This document shows positions 1 through 8,290 of a stretch of 64,000 nt of DNA, in pieces. How positions within the stretch are numbered: the stretch's first letter is position 1; every line of letters starts with the position of its first letter. The position numbers and the translations under genes were made by a program. Source of the DNA: JAFGPS01 sp964628465 (lineage in GTDB: Bacteria; Planctomycetota; Phycisphaerae; Sedimentisphaerales; Anaerobacaceae); NCBI GenBank assembly GCA_964628465.1, contig CAZVOA010000001.1, forward strand, positions 124,001 through 188,000, given 5' to 3'. The notes under the pieces were generated by a model. It searched no databases. It saw only the letters and a program-made list of their open reading frames with translations, and had not been told where the DNA came from.

Positions 1-927
1 GGCAATATAATTTTGCAGCGCAAGCTGGTATGGCGTTTCCGTACTGAACAACTGGTAATCGATTTTTCTCGACTGAGCGGTCGCGGCAATAGAATCAATA
101 AATTCATTAAAATGTTTGCTGTATGATTTTCTTATATCCGCGGGAATTGATGTCACTCTCTGCCTGGTTTCCGCGTCAATAAAATTCACGCTCGGAATAT
201 TCGGAAGCTCAAGTTCGTGCTTATGCAGAACATGAAACAGAACAACCTCGAAGTTTTTGTGAAGATACATATCGAGCGCTCCGAATATTTCATCCGGATC
301 GTCCAGCATGTCTGAAATCAAAACTAAAATGCCTTTGTGTTTGAATAAAGGAAAACTCTCCCGCAAAACTTTGGCAACTGATGTACTCTGGCCAACTTTG
401 TTCTTCTCAAGTTGGTTCAGTATCTTGTATAAATGCGAATAAGTACTTCCAGCCGGGATGTGATATTTGATATTGGAATCGAATAAAGTTAAGCCGACCT
501 TGTCACCCTGCTTGATTGTAAGATAACTCATAGCGGCGGCAAGATAACAGGCATAATCGAATTTCGACATATCATCACTGCCGAAATATTTCTCATGCCA
601 CTGGCCGCCAAAAGCCATCGAAGCACTGCTGTCAACCATCAGGTAACAGGTCATAATCGTTTCAAGCTCCGATAGCTTTATTACATAACGGTCCGAACGA
701 GCATAAACTTTCCAGTCTATCGTTTTGATTGAGTCACCGGGATAATATTTCCGGTAATCGGTAAATTCCTGCGCATGTCCTTTAAGCGGCGAAGTGTGTT
801 TTCCCGAATATGCTCCTTCGACTGTTACGCGTGACGAAAGATAGAAGCTCTCCAGATACCTCAGATAATCCGCGTTAAGGTATTTATGGCCGCTTCCCTG
901 AGTCTTACTTTTCCCTTCCAAAGGCAT
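1..927 (-). CDS. DUF58 domain protein (partial, C-terminus outside window)
   Basis: An open frame runs on the minus strand from ATG at 927 to the window edge without a stop, so about 309 N-terminal residues are seen. The protein has the DUF58 pattern: a basic, Tyr-rich stretch (GHAQEFTDYRKYYPGDSIK) followed by the DWKVYARSDRYVIK-type segment. After it comes a von Willebrand A-like part with the metal-site-like motif MVDSSASM and, later, LVLISDMLDD. It has no signal peptide. DUF58 proteins are usually encoded next to MoxR ATPases, and a MoxR gene lies directly upstream on the same strand. The pair is thought to act as a chaperone or metal-insertion system, but the substrate is not known here. 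A heptad-periodic palindrome (949-1044) fills the gap between the two genes. Confidence 0.85.
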   Translation of the reverse strand, partial: MPLEGKSKTQGSGHKYLNADYLRYLESFYLSSRVTVEGAYSGKHTSPLKGHAQEFTDYRKYYPGDSIKTIDWKVYARSDRYVIKLSELETIMTCYLMVDSSASMAFGGQWHEKYFGSDDMSKFDYACYLAAAMSYLTIKQGDKVGLTLFDSNIKYHIPAGSTYSHLYKILNQLEKNKVGQSTSVAKVLRESFPLFKHKGILVLISDMLDDPDEIFGALDMYLHKNFEVVLFHVLHKHELELPNIPSVNFIDAETRQRVTSIPADIRKSYSKHFNEFIDSIAATAQSRKIDYQLFSTETPYQLALQNYIA

Positions 928-948
928 TTTATTTTCAATCCTAAAACA

Positions 949-1044
949 GGCACAAAGCCACAATGGTTTTGAGTTTTGAATTCTTAGTTTTTAGTTACTA
1001 ACTCAAAATTCAATACTTAAAACTAAAAACTGTCACTTTGTGCC
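949..1044. repeat. Heptad-periodic palindromic element, copy A
   Basis: The gap between MoxR and DUF58 is a 96-bp imperfect palindrome bounded by a perfect 9-bp inverted repeat (GGCACAAAG at 949-957, CTTTGTGCC at 1036-1044). Read in steps of seven, the interior gives heptamers such as TGAGTTT, TTAGTTT and TTAGTTA on the left. On the right it gives CTAACTC, AATACTT and AAAACTA. AGT words in the left half are mirrored by ACT words in the right half. Similar elements lie at 27247, 32371 and 63325. Confidence 0.7.
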
Positions 1045-1055
1045 TTTGTCACTAT

Positions 1056-2219
1056 TTATATATTTTCTTTTTTCGGAGAACCCTTGATTTTATTCAAAGC
1101 CAGCGAAATCTTATCGGCGGCGGTAACTTTCTCAGGAGAATTACCCGTTAAATCCGTGGTTTTCCTGATTTGAACATCCTTTTTGCCGTCGCTGTGCGTA
1201 TAGTCGGACTCTTTAACAGATTTTATCAAAGCATTGATAATCATATTTGTCGTTATACCTTTACCCGCAGCTTTGTAATTGCGAATTATCCTGTGGCCAA
1301 GAACAGGCAAAGCAACATCACGAACTTCTTTACATGATGGAGCGGGTAAATTGCGCAAAAGAGCAAGACTTTTCGCTCCGAGAATCAGGTACTGCGAAGC
1401 CCTCACGCCTGCGCCCCATTCCACATACTCATTAATATATGGGTCACTTGTCGGCGAAGGCCTGCTTGCGGTCGCGAGATCCACCGCATAAGTCAATACA
1501 TGTTTCGATACAGGTATGCGGCGGACAAAATGCTGGCAGGCGATAACATCCTCTTTCGTAAGAATAACATTTATCGCGTTCGCATCGTGAGTTGTTGTCT
1601 CATCCACAATACTGATTTCATCATCGTGAAGCGGATAATCCACTTCTATATTGAACATAAAGCGGTCGAGCTGCGCCTCTGGAAGCGGATACGTACCTTC
1701 CTGCTCGATAGGATTTTGAGTCGCGACGACCATAAACGGCTTATGCAGCGGATATGTTTTTCCCGCAGTAGTTACTGTGTATTCCTGCATGGATTCAAGA
1801 AGAGCCGCCTGTGTTTTTGGCGGAGCGCGGTTGATTTCGTCGGCAAGTACCAAATTTGAGAAAACCGGCCCGTGAACAAATTTCATATACCTCGTGCCGG
1901 TATTGGAATCGGTTTGAAGAATTTCCGTGCCGGTAATATCAGAAGGCATCATGTCCGGCGTAAATTGAATTCGTTTGAAATCCCAGCCCAATACACCGGC
2001 AAGGGTTTTCACCAAAAGTGTTTTCGCCAGACCCGGAACGCCGATTAATAGCGCATGACCCTGAGAAAAAAGAGCGATAAGCAATCTATCGATTACCTGC
2101 TCCTGTCCGATTACAATTTTGTGAATTTCCTGCCGCAAAGTCTGGAATTTCTCATTAAAACTCGCTATAGCCTCACTCTCATCCGTTTTCGGCTCTTTTG
2201 GCTTGTCATTTGTTTCCAT
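1056..2219 (-). CDS. MoxR-family AAA+ ATPase
   Basis: This 387-residue protein is a MoxR-type AAA+ ATPase. It has Walker A as GVPGLAKT (about residues 60-67), Walker B/sensor LVLADEINRAPPKTQAALLE, and the family motif ATQNPIEQEGTYPLPEAQLDRF, followed by the lid domain. The reading frame opens at a TTG two codons earlier, but ATG at 2219 is preceded by a good AGGGAG ribosome site and is the likely start. MoxR proteins act as cytoplasmic chaperones with VWA/DUF58 partners, and a DUF58 gene follows on the same strand. The C-terminal 50 residues are Lys-rich and not conserved in the family. A promoter candidate lies 30-65 bp upstream. Confidence 0.93.
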   Translation of the reverse strand: METNDKPKEPKTDESEAIASFNEKFQTLRQEIHKIVIGQEQVIDRLLIALFSQGHALLIGVPGLAKTLLVKTLAGVLGWDFKRIQFTPDMMPSDITGTEILQTDSNTGTRYMKFVHGPVFSNLVLADEINRAPPKTQAALLESMQEYTVTTAGKTYPLHKPFMVVATQNPIEQEGTYPLPEAQLDRFMFNIEVDYPLHDDEISIVDETTTHDANAINVILTKEDVIACQHFVRRIPVSKHVLTYAVDLATASRPSPTSDPYINEYVEWGAGVRASQYLILGAKSLALLRNLPAPSCKEVRDVALPVLGHRIIRNYKAAGKGITTNMIINALIKSVKESDYTHSDGKKDVQIRKTTDLTGNSPEKVTAADKISLALNKIKGSPKKENI

Positions 2220-2255
2220 TAACAAACTCCCTTCGCGAAAAATTTTTTTATTTCA

Positions 2256-2283
2256 ATTTTAACACGTAAAATTTGGTTATCAA
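2256..2283 (-). promoter_or_regulatory. Promoter candidate for the MoxR-DUF58 pair
   Basis: On the minus strand a TTGATA box (2283-2278) is followed after 16 bp by TAAAAT (2261-2256). The expected transcript start is about 30 bp before the MoxR ATG. Boxes match sigma70 consensus at 5/6 each, but A+T-rich DNA gives such matches by chance. Confidence 0.45.
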
Positions 2284-2704
2284 ATATTTTCCTAAAAAAC
2301 CAATCTAATATTTTCTCCTGGTAAGCTTACATATCGTTAGACTTACCCTGCTATTAAATAAGACGTTGATAAAGCCAAAACGTTACAAAACTTTTCCATA
2401 ATATTCACTTTTTTTCAAATATTTTTTAAAATCCCTCATTTTTTATCAACATCAGCCTTTTTAGCTACGCTTTTGTTTATAGAAACCGAACTATATTCAT
2501 TTTATTGTTATAAAGAAATTCACGCGGATGTCGATACCCAACTGATGCTTCAATTATTGTAAGTAAATACAAAATATCAATATTTTGGTAATATTTTCAT
2601 GTTTTAAGACGTCTTTAATGTAAGAATATATATCGTTTTGGATTCTGGTAATTAAATTGAGATAATAATCAATAAAAAATAATGGGAACTTTCAAAAAAA
2701 ACAT
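2284..2704. other. A+T-rich divergent intergenic region
   Basis: This is the gap between divergent MoxR and the LRR gene. It has no open frame that looks coding. I see a perfect 10-bp palindrome (AAGACGTCTT near 2609-2618) and a short TTGGTT/AACCAA inverted repeat at its left end. No convincing promoter for the LRR gene stands out; a weak TTGAGA box lies near 2657. Confidence 0.4.
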
Positions 2705-3706
2705 ATGAATAACAAATCTTTCCGGAAAAATATATTTACATTTTTATCATTATTTCTTTTTTCCTTACTTTGCGTGTGTTTTTATGTAATTATCGCTTAT
2801 AATTCTATAAATTCAGAATCAAGAAAGCATAGTGAGATAGCTATCCGAGCGATTGTTTATGATAAGACAGGTAAAATACCTGATGAACTTACAGATGAAG
2901 ATTTTGCCAAATTCACAAAACTTAACCTTGAAGGAATAGTTCCTTCTGATTCTAAAGAGAAACATGAAAAAATCGTTGCTTCTCTTGCTAATGATCCCCG
3001 CGACGAAGGTTTAAGACTTCTTTTTCTTTCATACAGAATTTCCGATTTAAAGTTAATTGAGAAATTCACTAATTTAGAGGAACTAAATCTTATACGTCTT
3101 CCCTTTCCCGAAAATGATATCCCAAAGTGGATGAATCTAATTGCAAAGCTTGGTATTATTGATTCATCAAAAAGAAACGAACTTGATTTGACGCCGCTAA
3201 CGAAATTGAAATATCTTAAAAGTATCCGTATATCGTCTTCCAAATTCAAAAGTTTAAAACCCCTTGCAAAAATGAAAAGCCTCCAAAGTCTTGGATTGAA
3301 TGAAATACCGCATGACAAGATTCAATACATTTCTAAACTTACTAATCTTCAGGGAATTGATTTTACAAAAACAGGGATTACTGATCTTGAATTAATCAAG
3401 GGCTTGACTCAGTTAAAAAGTATTGGTATCGATCAAGAACCTGTCAATGATCTTAGTCCATTAAAAGAACTAACCAATCTTCAAAAACTTGCGCTTCAAT
3501 ACTGTAAGGTATCCGATCTTGAGCCACTGAGAAACCTTGTAAATCTGGATTTGATTTTTTTAAGTAATTGTAATAATATTTCCAGTCTTGAGCCGCTTAA
3601 AGAACTTAAGAACCTGAAAGAGCTTTTTATCATTCAATGCCCAAACATAACAGATGAACAAAAGGAAGATTTACGAAAGGCTTTGCCTGGTGCAAAGATT
3701 TATTAA
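2705..3706 (+). CDS. Membrane-anchored leucine-rich-repeat protein
   Basis: The 333-residue product has a basic N-terminus and one hydrophobic segment (about residues 10-33), so it is probably anchored in the inner membrane or exported. From about residue 110 to the end it consists of leucine-rich repeats of the SDS22/internalin type. Repeated patterns are LTPLTKLKYLKSIRI, LKPLAKMKSLQSLGL, LTNLQGIDFTKTGITDLELI and LSPLKELTNLQKLAL, about 22-24 residues each. Such domains form curved binding surfaces; the partner cannot be told from the sequence. The gene stands alone on the plus strand, followed 130 bp later by another exported-protein gene. Confidence 0.8.
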   Translation: MNNKSFRKNIFTFLSLFLFSLLCVCFYVIIAYNSINSESRKHSEIAIRAIVYDKTGKIPDELTDEDFAKFTKLNLEGIVPSDSKEKHEKIVASLANDPRDEGLRLLFLSYRISDLKLIEKFTNLEELNLIRLPFPENDIPKWMNLIAKLGIIDSSKRNELDLTPLTKLKYLKSIRISSSKFKSLKPLAKMKSLQSLGLNEIPHDKIQYISKLTNLQGIDFTKTGITDLELIKGLTQLKSIGIDQEPVNDLSPLKELTNLQKLALQYCKVSDLEPLRNLVNLDLIFLSNCNNISSLEPLKELKNLKELFIIQCPNITDEQKEDLRKALPGAKIY

Positions 3707-3836
3707 ATAATCTCAACAGAATTGATAAAGATTAGAAGATATTTCTCATTTTATCTTTACAAATAGTATTCTTGAATTACAATTTAAGAGACAGGGAATT
3801 TATATTTAGAATAGCTTCATCAGGAGAAATTTAATT

Positions 3837-4724
3837 ATGAGAACGAGAAAGTTTTTTTTGCAAATGACAGGTATATTTTTTTTCATATTAGTTATCACTA
3901 TAATACAGCCCGGATTTTCTATTGAAGCGGGAAAATATACTTCGAGAATAGAAGAATTTAGACTCTCAATATTAACCGAGGAAAAATTTAAAACTATCGA
4001 AGAATTAAAACTTTACATTAAAAATCATGAATCAGAAATAAAACAACGTCTCGAAGGACGAAAGAGTTTAGAACAAGAGATAGATAGAGATACAATAAAA
4101 CTTAAAGAGTTAGAACCTACTGATGTAATTAATATTGAAATATCTAAAATGGACTTTAATAACGGTCAAATGAGATGGGTTCGTCAAACACCTTACAAAA
4201 ATCCGGAAATTATAAAAGGCTTTTTAAGCCTGTGTAAAAAAGCTTCGAATTATGAAGGATCAAGGAGTGGAAGCTGGTTTCTTGATACAAATTATATACT
4301 CATTGTACATCTTAAAAATAATGAAACTCTTGAAGTACCTTTCTTCTTAAGCCTTACATCTCCTTTTGGTATGAAATTTGAATCTCAAGAACTTTGTGAA
4401 GCGCTATGTGCAATGACAAACGGTTTCAAAGGAAGTATGATTCATTTTGACCAGGAAAAGATTGTTAATGTGACAAAACTTTCTGCAACACTTCAACCAA
4501 ATGATGGAGCTATATTTGAAATAATACTTCCAATTCCACAATTTAAGAATATCTTGAAAATGGACGACGAAGGTAAGTTATTTCTAACAATAGAAAAAAG
4601 ATTAGATGGAAAAGTTATAATGAATGAAACGAAGCCTTTCCATTATGGCCAGGCACAAATTTTTAATCACGACGGTCCGGGGCATATGATTGTATATATT
4701 GAGCGTCCAAGTGATGAATTTTGA
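3837..4724 (+). CDS. Secreted protein of unknown function
   Basis: I do not recognise this 295-residue protein. It begins with a basic stretch and a long hydrophobic segment (about residues 8-28, ending PGFSIEA), consistent with a signal peptide. A charged helical, probably coiled-coil stretch follows (about residues 55-95, rich in E, K and L). The remainder looks like a beta-rich globular domain. A GGAGAA ribosome site lies 8 bp before the ATG. It ends just before the trp promoter and shares the A+T-rich composition of the preceding LRR gene. Confidence 0.7.
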   Translation: MRTRKFFLQMTGIFFFILVITIIQPGFSIEAGKYTSRIEEFRLSILTEEKFKTIEELKLYIKNHESEIKQRLEGRKSLEQEIDRDTIKLKELEPTDVINIEISKMDFNNGQMRWVRQTPYKNPEIIKGFLSLCKKASNYEGSRSGSWFLDTNYILIVHLKNNETLEVPFFLSLTSPFGMKFESQELCEALCAMTNGFKGSMIHFDQEKIVNVTKLSATLQPNDGAIFEIILPIPQFKNILKMDDEGKLFLTIEKRLDGKVIMNETKPFHYGQAQIFNHDGPGHMIVYIERPSDEF

Positions 4725-4766
4725 TTTTACTGTTTTTAAAAGATATTATAATTTTTTTTATTTTCC

Positions 4767-4795
4767 TTGACAAAAAGGAGAAAACCTGATATAAA
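4767..4795 (+). promoter_or_regulatory. trp operon promoter
   Basis: A perfect -35 box TTGACA (4767-4772) is followed by a 17-bp spacer and a TATAAA -10 box (4790-4795). The start of transcription should fall near 4802-4803, only 3-4 nt before the leader-peptide ATG at 4806. The match to sigma70 consensus and the position make this the strongest promoter prediction in the window. Confidence 0.8.
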
Positions 4796-4805
4796 TATTC
4801 TCATC

Positions 4806-4859
4806 ATGAAGCAAATTACTTATAAACACGTTAGTTGTTGGTGGTGGCCTGAAGGATAA
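4806..4859 (+). CDS. trpL: trp leader peptide
   Basis: A 17-codon open frame encodes MKQITYKHVSCWWWPEG, with three consecutive TGG codons at 4839-4847 just before the stop. It sits between a consensus promoter and a strong terminator hairpin in front of trpE. This is the hallmark of ribosome-mediated transcription attenuation. When charged tRNA-Trp is scarce, the ribosome stalls on the Trp codons. There is no room for a Shine-Dalgarno sequence between the predicted transcript start and the ATG, so translation would be leaderless. Confidence 0.88.
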   Translation: MKQITYKHVSCWWWPEG

Positions 4860-4950
4860 ATCCGACGGGCAAGAGACAATTTGCTTTAACAAAAAATTTA
4901 ATTGATACTATATAAAGCGGCCTGTTGGAAAAACAGGCCGCTTTTTTTTT
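4835..4950 (+). promoter_or_regulatory. trp attenuator (alternative RNA helices)
   Basis: Three mutually exclusive helices can be drawn. Region 1, the Trp-codon segment 4835-4841, pairs with region 2 at 4862-4868 (7 bp, three of them G-U). Region 2 (4861-4870, TCCGACGGGC) can instead pair with region 3 (4920-4929, GCCTGTTGGA) over 10 bp, forming an antiterminator. Otherwise region 3 joins region 4 to form the terminator at 4915-4943. A stalled ribosome on the Trp codons would cover region 1 and free region 2 for the antiterminator. A further 9-11 bp helix (4807-4817 with 4878-4888) would hide the leader AUG and is compatible only with the terminated state. Confidence 0.82.
4915..4950 (+). terminator. 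trp attenuator terminator
   Basis: A perfect 12-bp stem (AAGCGGCCTGTT at 4915-4926, complement at 4932-4943) with a 5-nt loop is followed by a run of nine T (4942-4950). It is a strong intrinsic terminator 57 bp before the trpE start and contains no part of trpE. Confidence 0.93.
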
Positions 4951-5006
4951 ATTGTTTTTTTGGGAATTTCAGACTAAAAAGGTTACTTTTCGAGGTGAAA
5001 AAAAAT

Positions 5007-6620
5007 ATGGAAGATTACAGGTCGATAATCAATAACGCGAATCCGGGACAGATTATTCCCATAGTTAAGCGGATTGACATTTCAGATCCGGTTGACTTCT
5101 TTGCCAAACTCAGCGACTACGGCAGAGCCAAAAACTGCTGCCTTTTTGAGTCAAAAGAGAATTTAGCCGGTCCGGGAGTGCCGGGAGTGCTTAGCTTCGG
5201 GACCGCAAAGCCGTCTCTTTACATATCAGGAAAAGAACGTGATTTTTCAATTAACGCTCTAAGCAAGACCGGCAAGCGTATTCTGGGTTATTTAGTGGGA
5301 CAAGGCAAAGAAAGGTTCAGTTTTTGCGAATCGGTTGATTTCTCTCCAGAAGCAATCACAGGCAAAATTAAACTCGAAGATAAAAAAGTTGATGAACAAA
5401 CCCGATTAAAAAGCGTCAACCAGATGGATGTTTTACGTGCGGTTGCCTTTGCGTTCAAATTAGCCAGCAAACCCTTCCGTATCACCTGCGGCCTGCTCGG
5501 AGCATTGAGTTATGATTTTATCGACCAGTTTGAAATACTTCCTGCCAGTAAAAGTGACCTTCTCGGAAATCCTGATTATGAATTGCATTTTGCGGACAAT
5601 ATCTTCCTTCTTGACCACGCCGCCGGTCAGGGCTATATAATCGTTAACTGTTTTATTACAAATGGAAATCGCGATGAAGTAATAAAAGAAGCGCAGGAAA
5701 TGTTCGATTATTACAATAATATTGCCAGATTTGATACACCCAAGGGTCAGAAATACGAAGGCCCCCTGCCGCAGCCGTCAAGCGATACAAACCAGAGTGA
5801 ATATGAATCAATGGTAATAAACGCGAAGAAACACATCATTGACGGCGATATTTTCCAGGTGGTTTTAAGCAGAACGATAACAGAGCCATGTCCCGATGAG
5901 CCGCTGGATGTTTATAAAAGATTACGTGAATTGAACCCATCTCCTTATATGTTTTACCTGAACACACCAAACACAATAATAATGGGTTCGAGTCCTGAAT
6001 TGAATCTTCGTGTAAGCGGCACGGAAAAACGAAGTGTCGAAATTCGCCCGATTGCGGGTACAAAGCCAAGGGGAAAAATCAACGGAAAACTCGATTTGGA
6101 TACTGATTTTCGATATGAAGCTGAATTAAAAATCGACCGCAAAGAATTGGCAGAGCATATGATGCTCGTCGATTTGGCACGAAATGATATCGCCAGAGTA
6201 GCCGAGCCGGGAAGCCGAATGGTCACTGAGCTTCTTACAACTGAAAAATACGAATCGGTACAACACCTTGTAAGTAATGTAAAAGGAACTCTTTCGAAAG
6301 AACTTGACGCTCTGAGCGCATATCTTGCGACAATGAACATGGGAACTCTTACCGGCGCGCCAAAAATCGAAGCGATGAAAATTATCCGTCAGCTTGAGAA
6401 AAACAAGCGAGGTTACTACGGCGGAGCGGTTTGTTATTTTACAGTCGATGGCCAATTCGATAGTTGTATCACAATACGAAGCCTTCAGGTAAAAGACCAT
6501 ACCGCTTATGTTCGTGTAGGTGCGGGAATTGTTCATGACAGCATACCAAAATCAGAATTTGAGGAAACAGAACATAAGGCTGGTTCGTGTCTGCGTGCTA
6601 TCAGGGGAACTAAAAAATAA
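5007..6620 (+). CDS. trpE: Anthranilate synthase component I
   Basis: This 537-residue enzyme converts chorismate plus ammonia (from TrpG) to anthranilate, the first step of tryptophan synthesis. It shows the chorismate-binding domain: GDIFQVVLSR, PSPYMFYL, EIRPIAGTKPRG, ELAEHMMLVDLARND, GTLTGAPKIEAM and AGIVHDSIPKSEFEE. An N-terminal LFES motif corresponds to the Trp feedback-site region. The open frame extends upstream to 4902, but that would run through the attenuator terminator. ATG 5007, preceded by GAGGTG at 4992-4997, is the right start. trpG follows 12 bp after the stop. Confidence 0.96.
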   Translation: MEDYRSIINNANPGQIIPIVKRIDISDPVDFFAKLSDYGRAKNCCLFESKENLAGPGVPGVLSFGTAKPSLYISGKERDFSINALSKTGKRILGYLVGQGKERFSFCESVDFSPEAITGKIKLEDKKVDEQTRLKSVNQMDVLRAVAFAFKLASKPFRITCGLLGALSYDFIDQFEILPASKSDLLGNPDYELHFADNIFLLDHAAGQGYIIVNCFITNGNRDEVIKEAQEMFDYYNNIARFDTPKGQKYEGPLPQPSSDTNQSEYESMVINAKKHIIDGDIFQVVLSRTITEPCPDEPLDVYKRLRELNPSPYMFYLNTPNTIIMGSSPELNLRVSGTEKRSVEIRPIAGTKPRGKINGKLDLDTDFRYEAELKIDRKELAEHMMLVDLARNDIARVAEPGSRMVTELLTTEKYESVQHLVSNVKGTLSKELDALSAYLATMNMGTLTGAPKIEAMKIIRQLEKNKRGYYGGAVCYFTVDGQFDSCITIRSLQVKDHTAYVRVGAGIVHDSIPKSEFEETEHKAGSCLRAIRGTKK

Positions 6621-6632
6621 AAGGTGAAAAAA

Positions 6633-7241
6633 ATGGAAAATAATAAAAGAAAAGTATTATTCATAGATAATTTCGATTCGTTCACATATAACCTTGTAGA
6701 TGACTTTTGCAAACGCGACTGCCAGGCAAAGGTTTATCGTGCCGATACCAGTCTTGAAGACCTGAAGAAAGTTGCGGAAGAATTCAAACCTGATTTGCTT
6801 TTAATATCACCCGGTCCCGGTACGCCGGATACAGCGGGAGTAACCTTGGCGGCTATTGATTATTTCAAGGACAAATTACCTATATTCGGCGTATGCCTTG
6901 GCCACCAGTCTATAGTTCGATATTTCGGCGGCGTAGTCGGCCATGCTCCTAAACCTATGCACGGAAAACCGTCACGCGTAACGCATAACGGCAAAGATAT
7001 TTTTGAAGGAATAGAAAACCCATTACAGGCCGGACGTTATCATAGTCTTGTCGCGCTAACAATGCCTGATTGCCTTGAAACAACCGCCGAATTCGATGGA
7101 ATTGTTATGGGTTTGCGGCACAAAGAACTTCCGATATTCGGTGTACAATTTCATCCGGAAAGTATATTAACGCCAGCGGGAGGAAAAATTATTGAAAACA
7201 TCCTGAAAATAGCAGAAAATGCAAAACAAACTGTAAGGTAA
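6633..7241 (+). CDS. trpG: Anthranilate synthase component II (glutamine amidotransferase)
   Basis: This 202-residue class I glutamine amidotransferase supplies ammonia to TrpE. It shows the N-terminal motif FIDNFDSFTYN, the oxyanion loop SPGPGTPDTAG, the nucleophile Cys88 in FGVCLGHQ, and the His-Glu pair in VQFHPESILT. A GTG three codons earlier (6624) is part of the AAGGTG ribosome site, so the ATG at 6633 is preferred. The same subunit may also serve PabB, as in many bacteria with a single TrpG/PabA. Confidence 0.95.
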   Translation: MENNKRKVLFIDNFDSFTYNLVDDFCKRDCQAKVYRADTSLEDLKKVAEEFKPDLLLISPGPGTPDTAGVTLAAIDYFKDKLPIFGVCLGHQSIVRYFGGVVGHAPKPMHGKPSRVTHNGKDIFEGIENPLQAGRYHSLVALTMPDCLETTAEFDGIVMGLRHKELPIFGVQFHPESILTPAGGKIIENILKIAENAKQTVR

Positions 7242-7244
7242 AAA

Positions 7245-8264
7245 ATGAACACAATAATCGAATATTTAAAACCATTGTTACAAGGTGAAAATCTCAGTTA
7301 CGAACAGGCTAAAGATTTATTGGATATTGTATTTAAAGGTGAAGTTCCTGAACCTCAAATAGCGGCATTTCTGACTGCTATTCAAATCAAAGGTCTTACC
7401 GCCTCTGAACTTGCGGGACTGGCTCAATCCATGAGGACCCATGCGGTAAAAGTTCAAACCGGTTTGGATAATGTGATAGATATAGTTGGTACAGGCGGTG
7501 CGGCTGTTAAAACTTTTAATGTCTCGACCGCTTCGGCAATTGTTGCCGCCGGCGCTGGTGTAAAAGTCGCCAAGCATGGAAATCGCGCTATCACAAGCAA
7601 ATGCGGCTCTGCGGACGTTCTTGAGGAACTTGGCGTCAATATCAATCCGGGGCCGGAAAAAGTAGGTGAATGTGTACGAGAAGCAAATGTCGGATTCATG
7701 TTCGCGCCGATGTACCACCCTGCTATGAAATATGTACAACCAATACGCAAAAGTCTTGGCTTCAGAACGGTTTTTAATATTCTTGGGCCGTTGACAAATC
7801 CAGCGAATGCAAAATCAATAGTTCTCGGCGTCGCCGAAGAGGGATTGCTGAAAATGATGGCCGAAGTATTAAATATTCTCGGTACAAAATTCGCTTTGGT
7901 TGTCCATAGTGACGGTCTGGATGAAATCAGTCTTACTGGAGTGACAAAGATTTGCGAATTAAAAAATGGCCGGATAACTGAAAAACAAATGAATCCTGAT
8001 GATTTTGGAATTAAATCCGCCGGTATAGAACAAATTCAGATAACTGATGCAAAATCAAGCGCCAAATTTATACGAAATGTTCTGACCGGAAAAGAAAACG
8101 GACCATGCAGGGACATTATTCTTTTGAATTCAGCGGCAGGCATAATCGCAGCGGGCCTTTCGGATGATTTTGGTTCGGCGATTGAACTGGCTCGAAAAGC
8201 CATTGATGACGGAAAAGCAATAAATTGTCTTGAAAAGTTAATTGAAATTTCCAATAGAACATAA
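7245..8264 (+). CDS. trpD: Anthranilate phosphoribosyltransferase
   Basis: This 339-residue enzyme joins anthranilate to PRPP. It is full length and carries the PRPP-binding motif DIVGTGGAAVKTFNVST. It also has the anthranilate-site segment KHGNRAITSKCGSADVLEELG and the downstream FMFAPMYHPAMKYVQPIRKSLG and NILGPLTNPA motifs. It starts 3 bp after trpG, so the two are translationally close. The next gene is trpF, not trpC. Confidence 0.96.
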   Translation: MNTIIEYLKPLLQGENLSYEQAKDLLDIVFKGEVPEPQIAAFLTAIQIKGLTASELAGLAQSMRTHAVKVQTGLDNVIDIVGTGGAAVKTFNVSTASAIVAAGAGVKVAKHGNRAITSKCGSADVLEELGVNINPGPEKVGECVREANVGFMFAPMYHPAMKYVQPIRKSLGFRTVFNILGPLTNPANAKSIVLGVAEEGLLKMMAEVLNILGTKFALVVHSDGLDEISLTGVTKICELKNGRITEKQMNPDDFGIKSAGIEQIQITDAKSSAKFIRNVLTGKENGPCRDIILLNSAAGIIAAGLSDDFGSAIELARKAIDDGKAINCLEKLIEISNRT

Positions 8265-8290
8265 TATTTATTATATTTTAAGAAAAATAT

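Noticed and set aside
4902..5006. Upstream extension of the trpE frame by 35 codons
   Set aside because: It would begin before and read through the attenuator terminator, has no ribosome site, and its residues are not TrpE-like. ATG 5007 has a good GAGGTG site.
4773..5006. T-box riboswitch or TRAP-type control of trp
   Set aside because: No T-box sequence, specifier loop or series of GAG/UAG triplets is visible. The WWW peptide and competing helices explain the region better.
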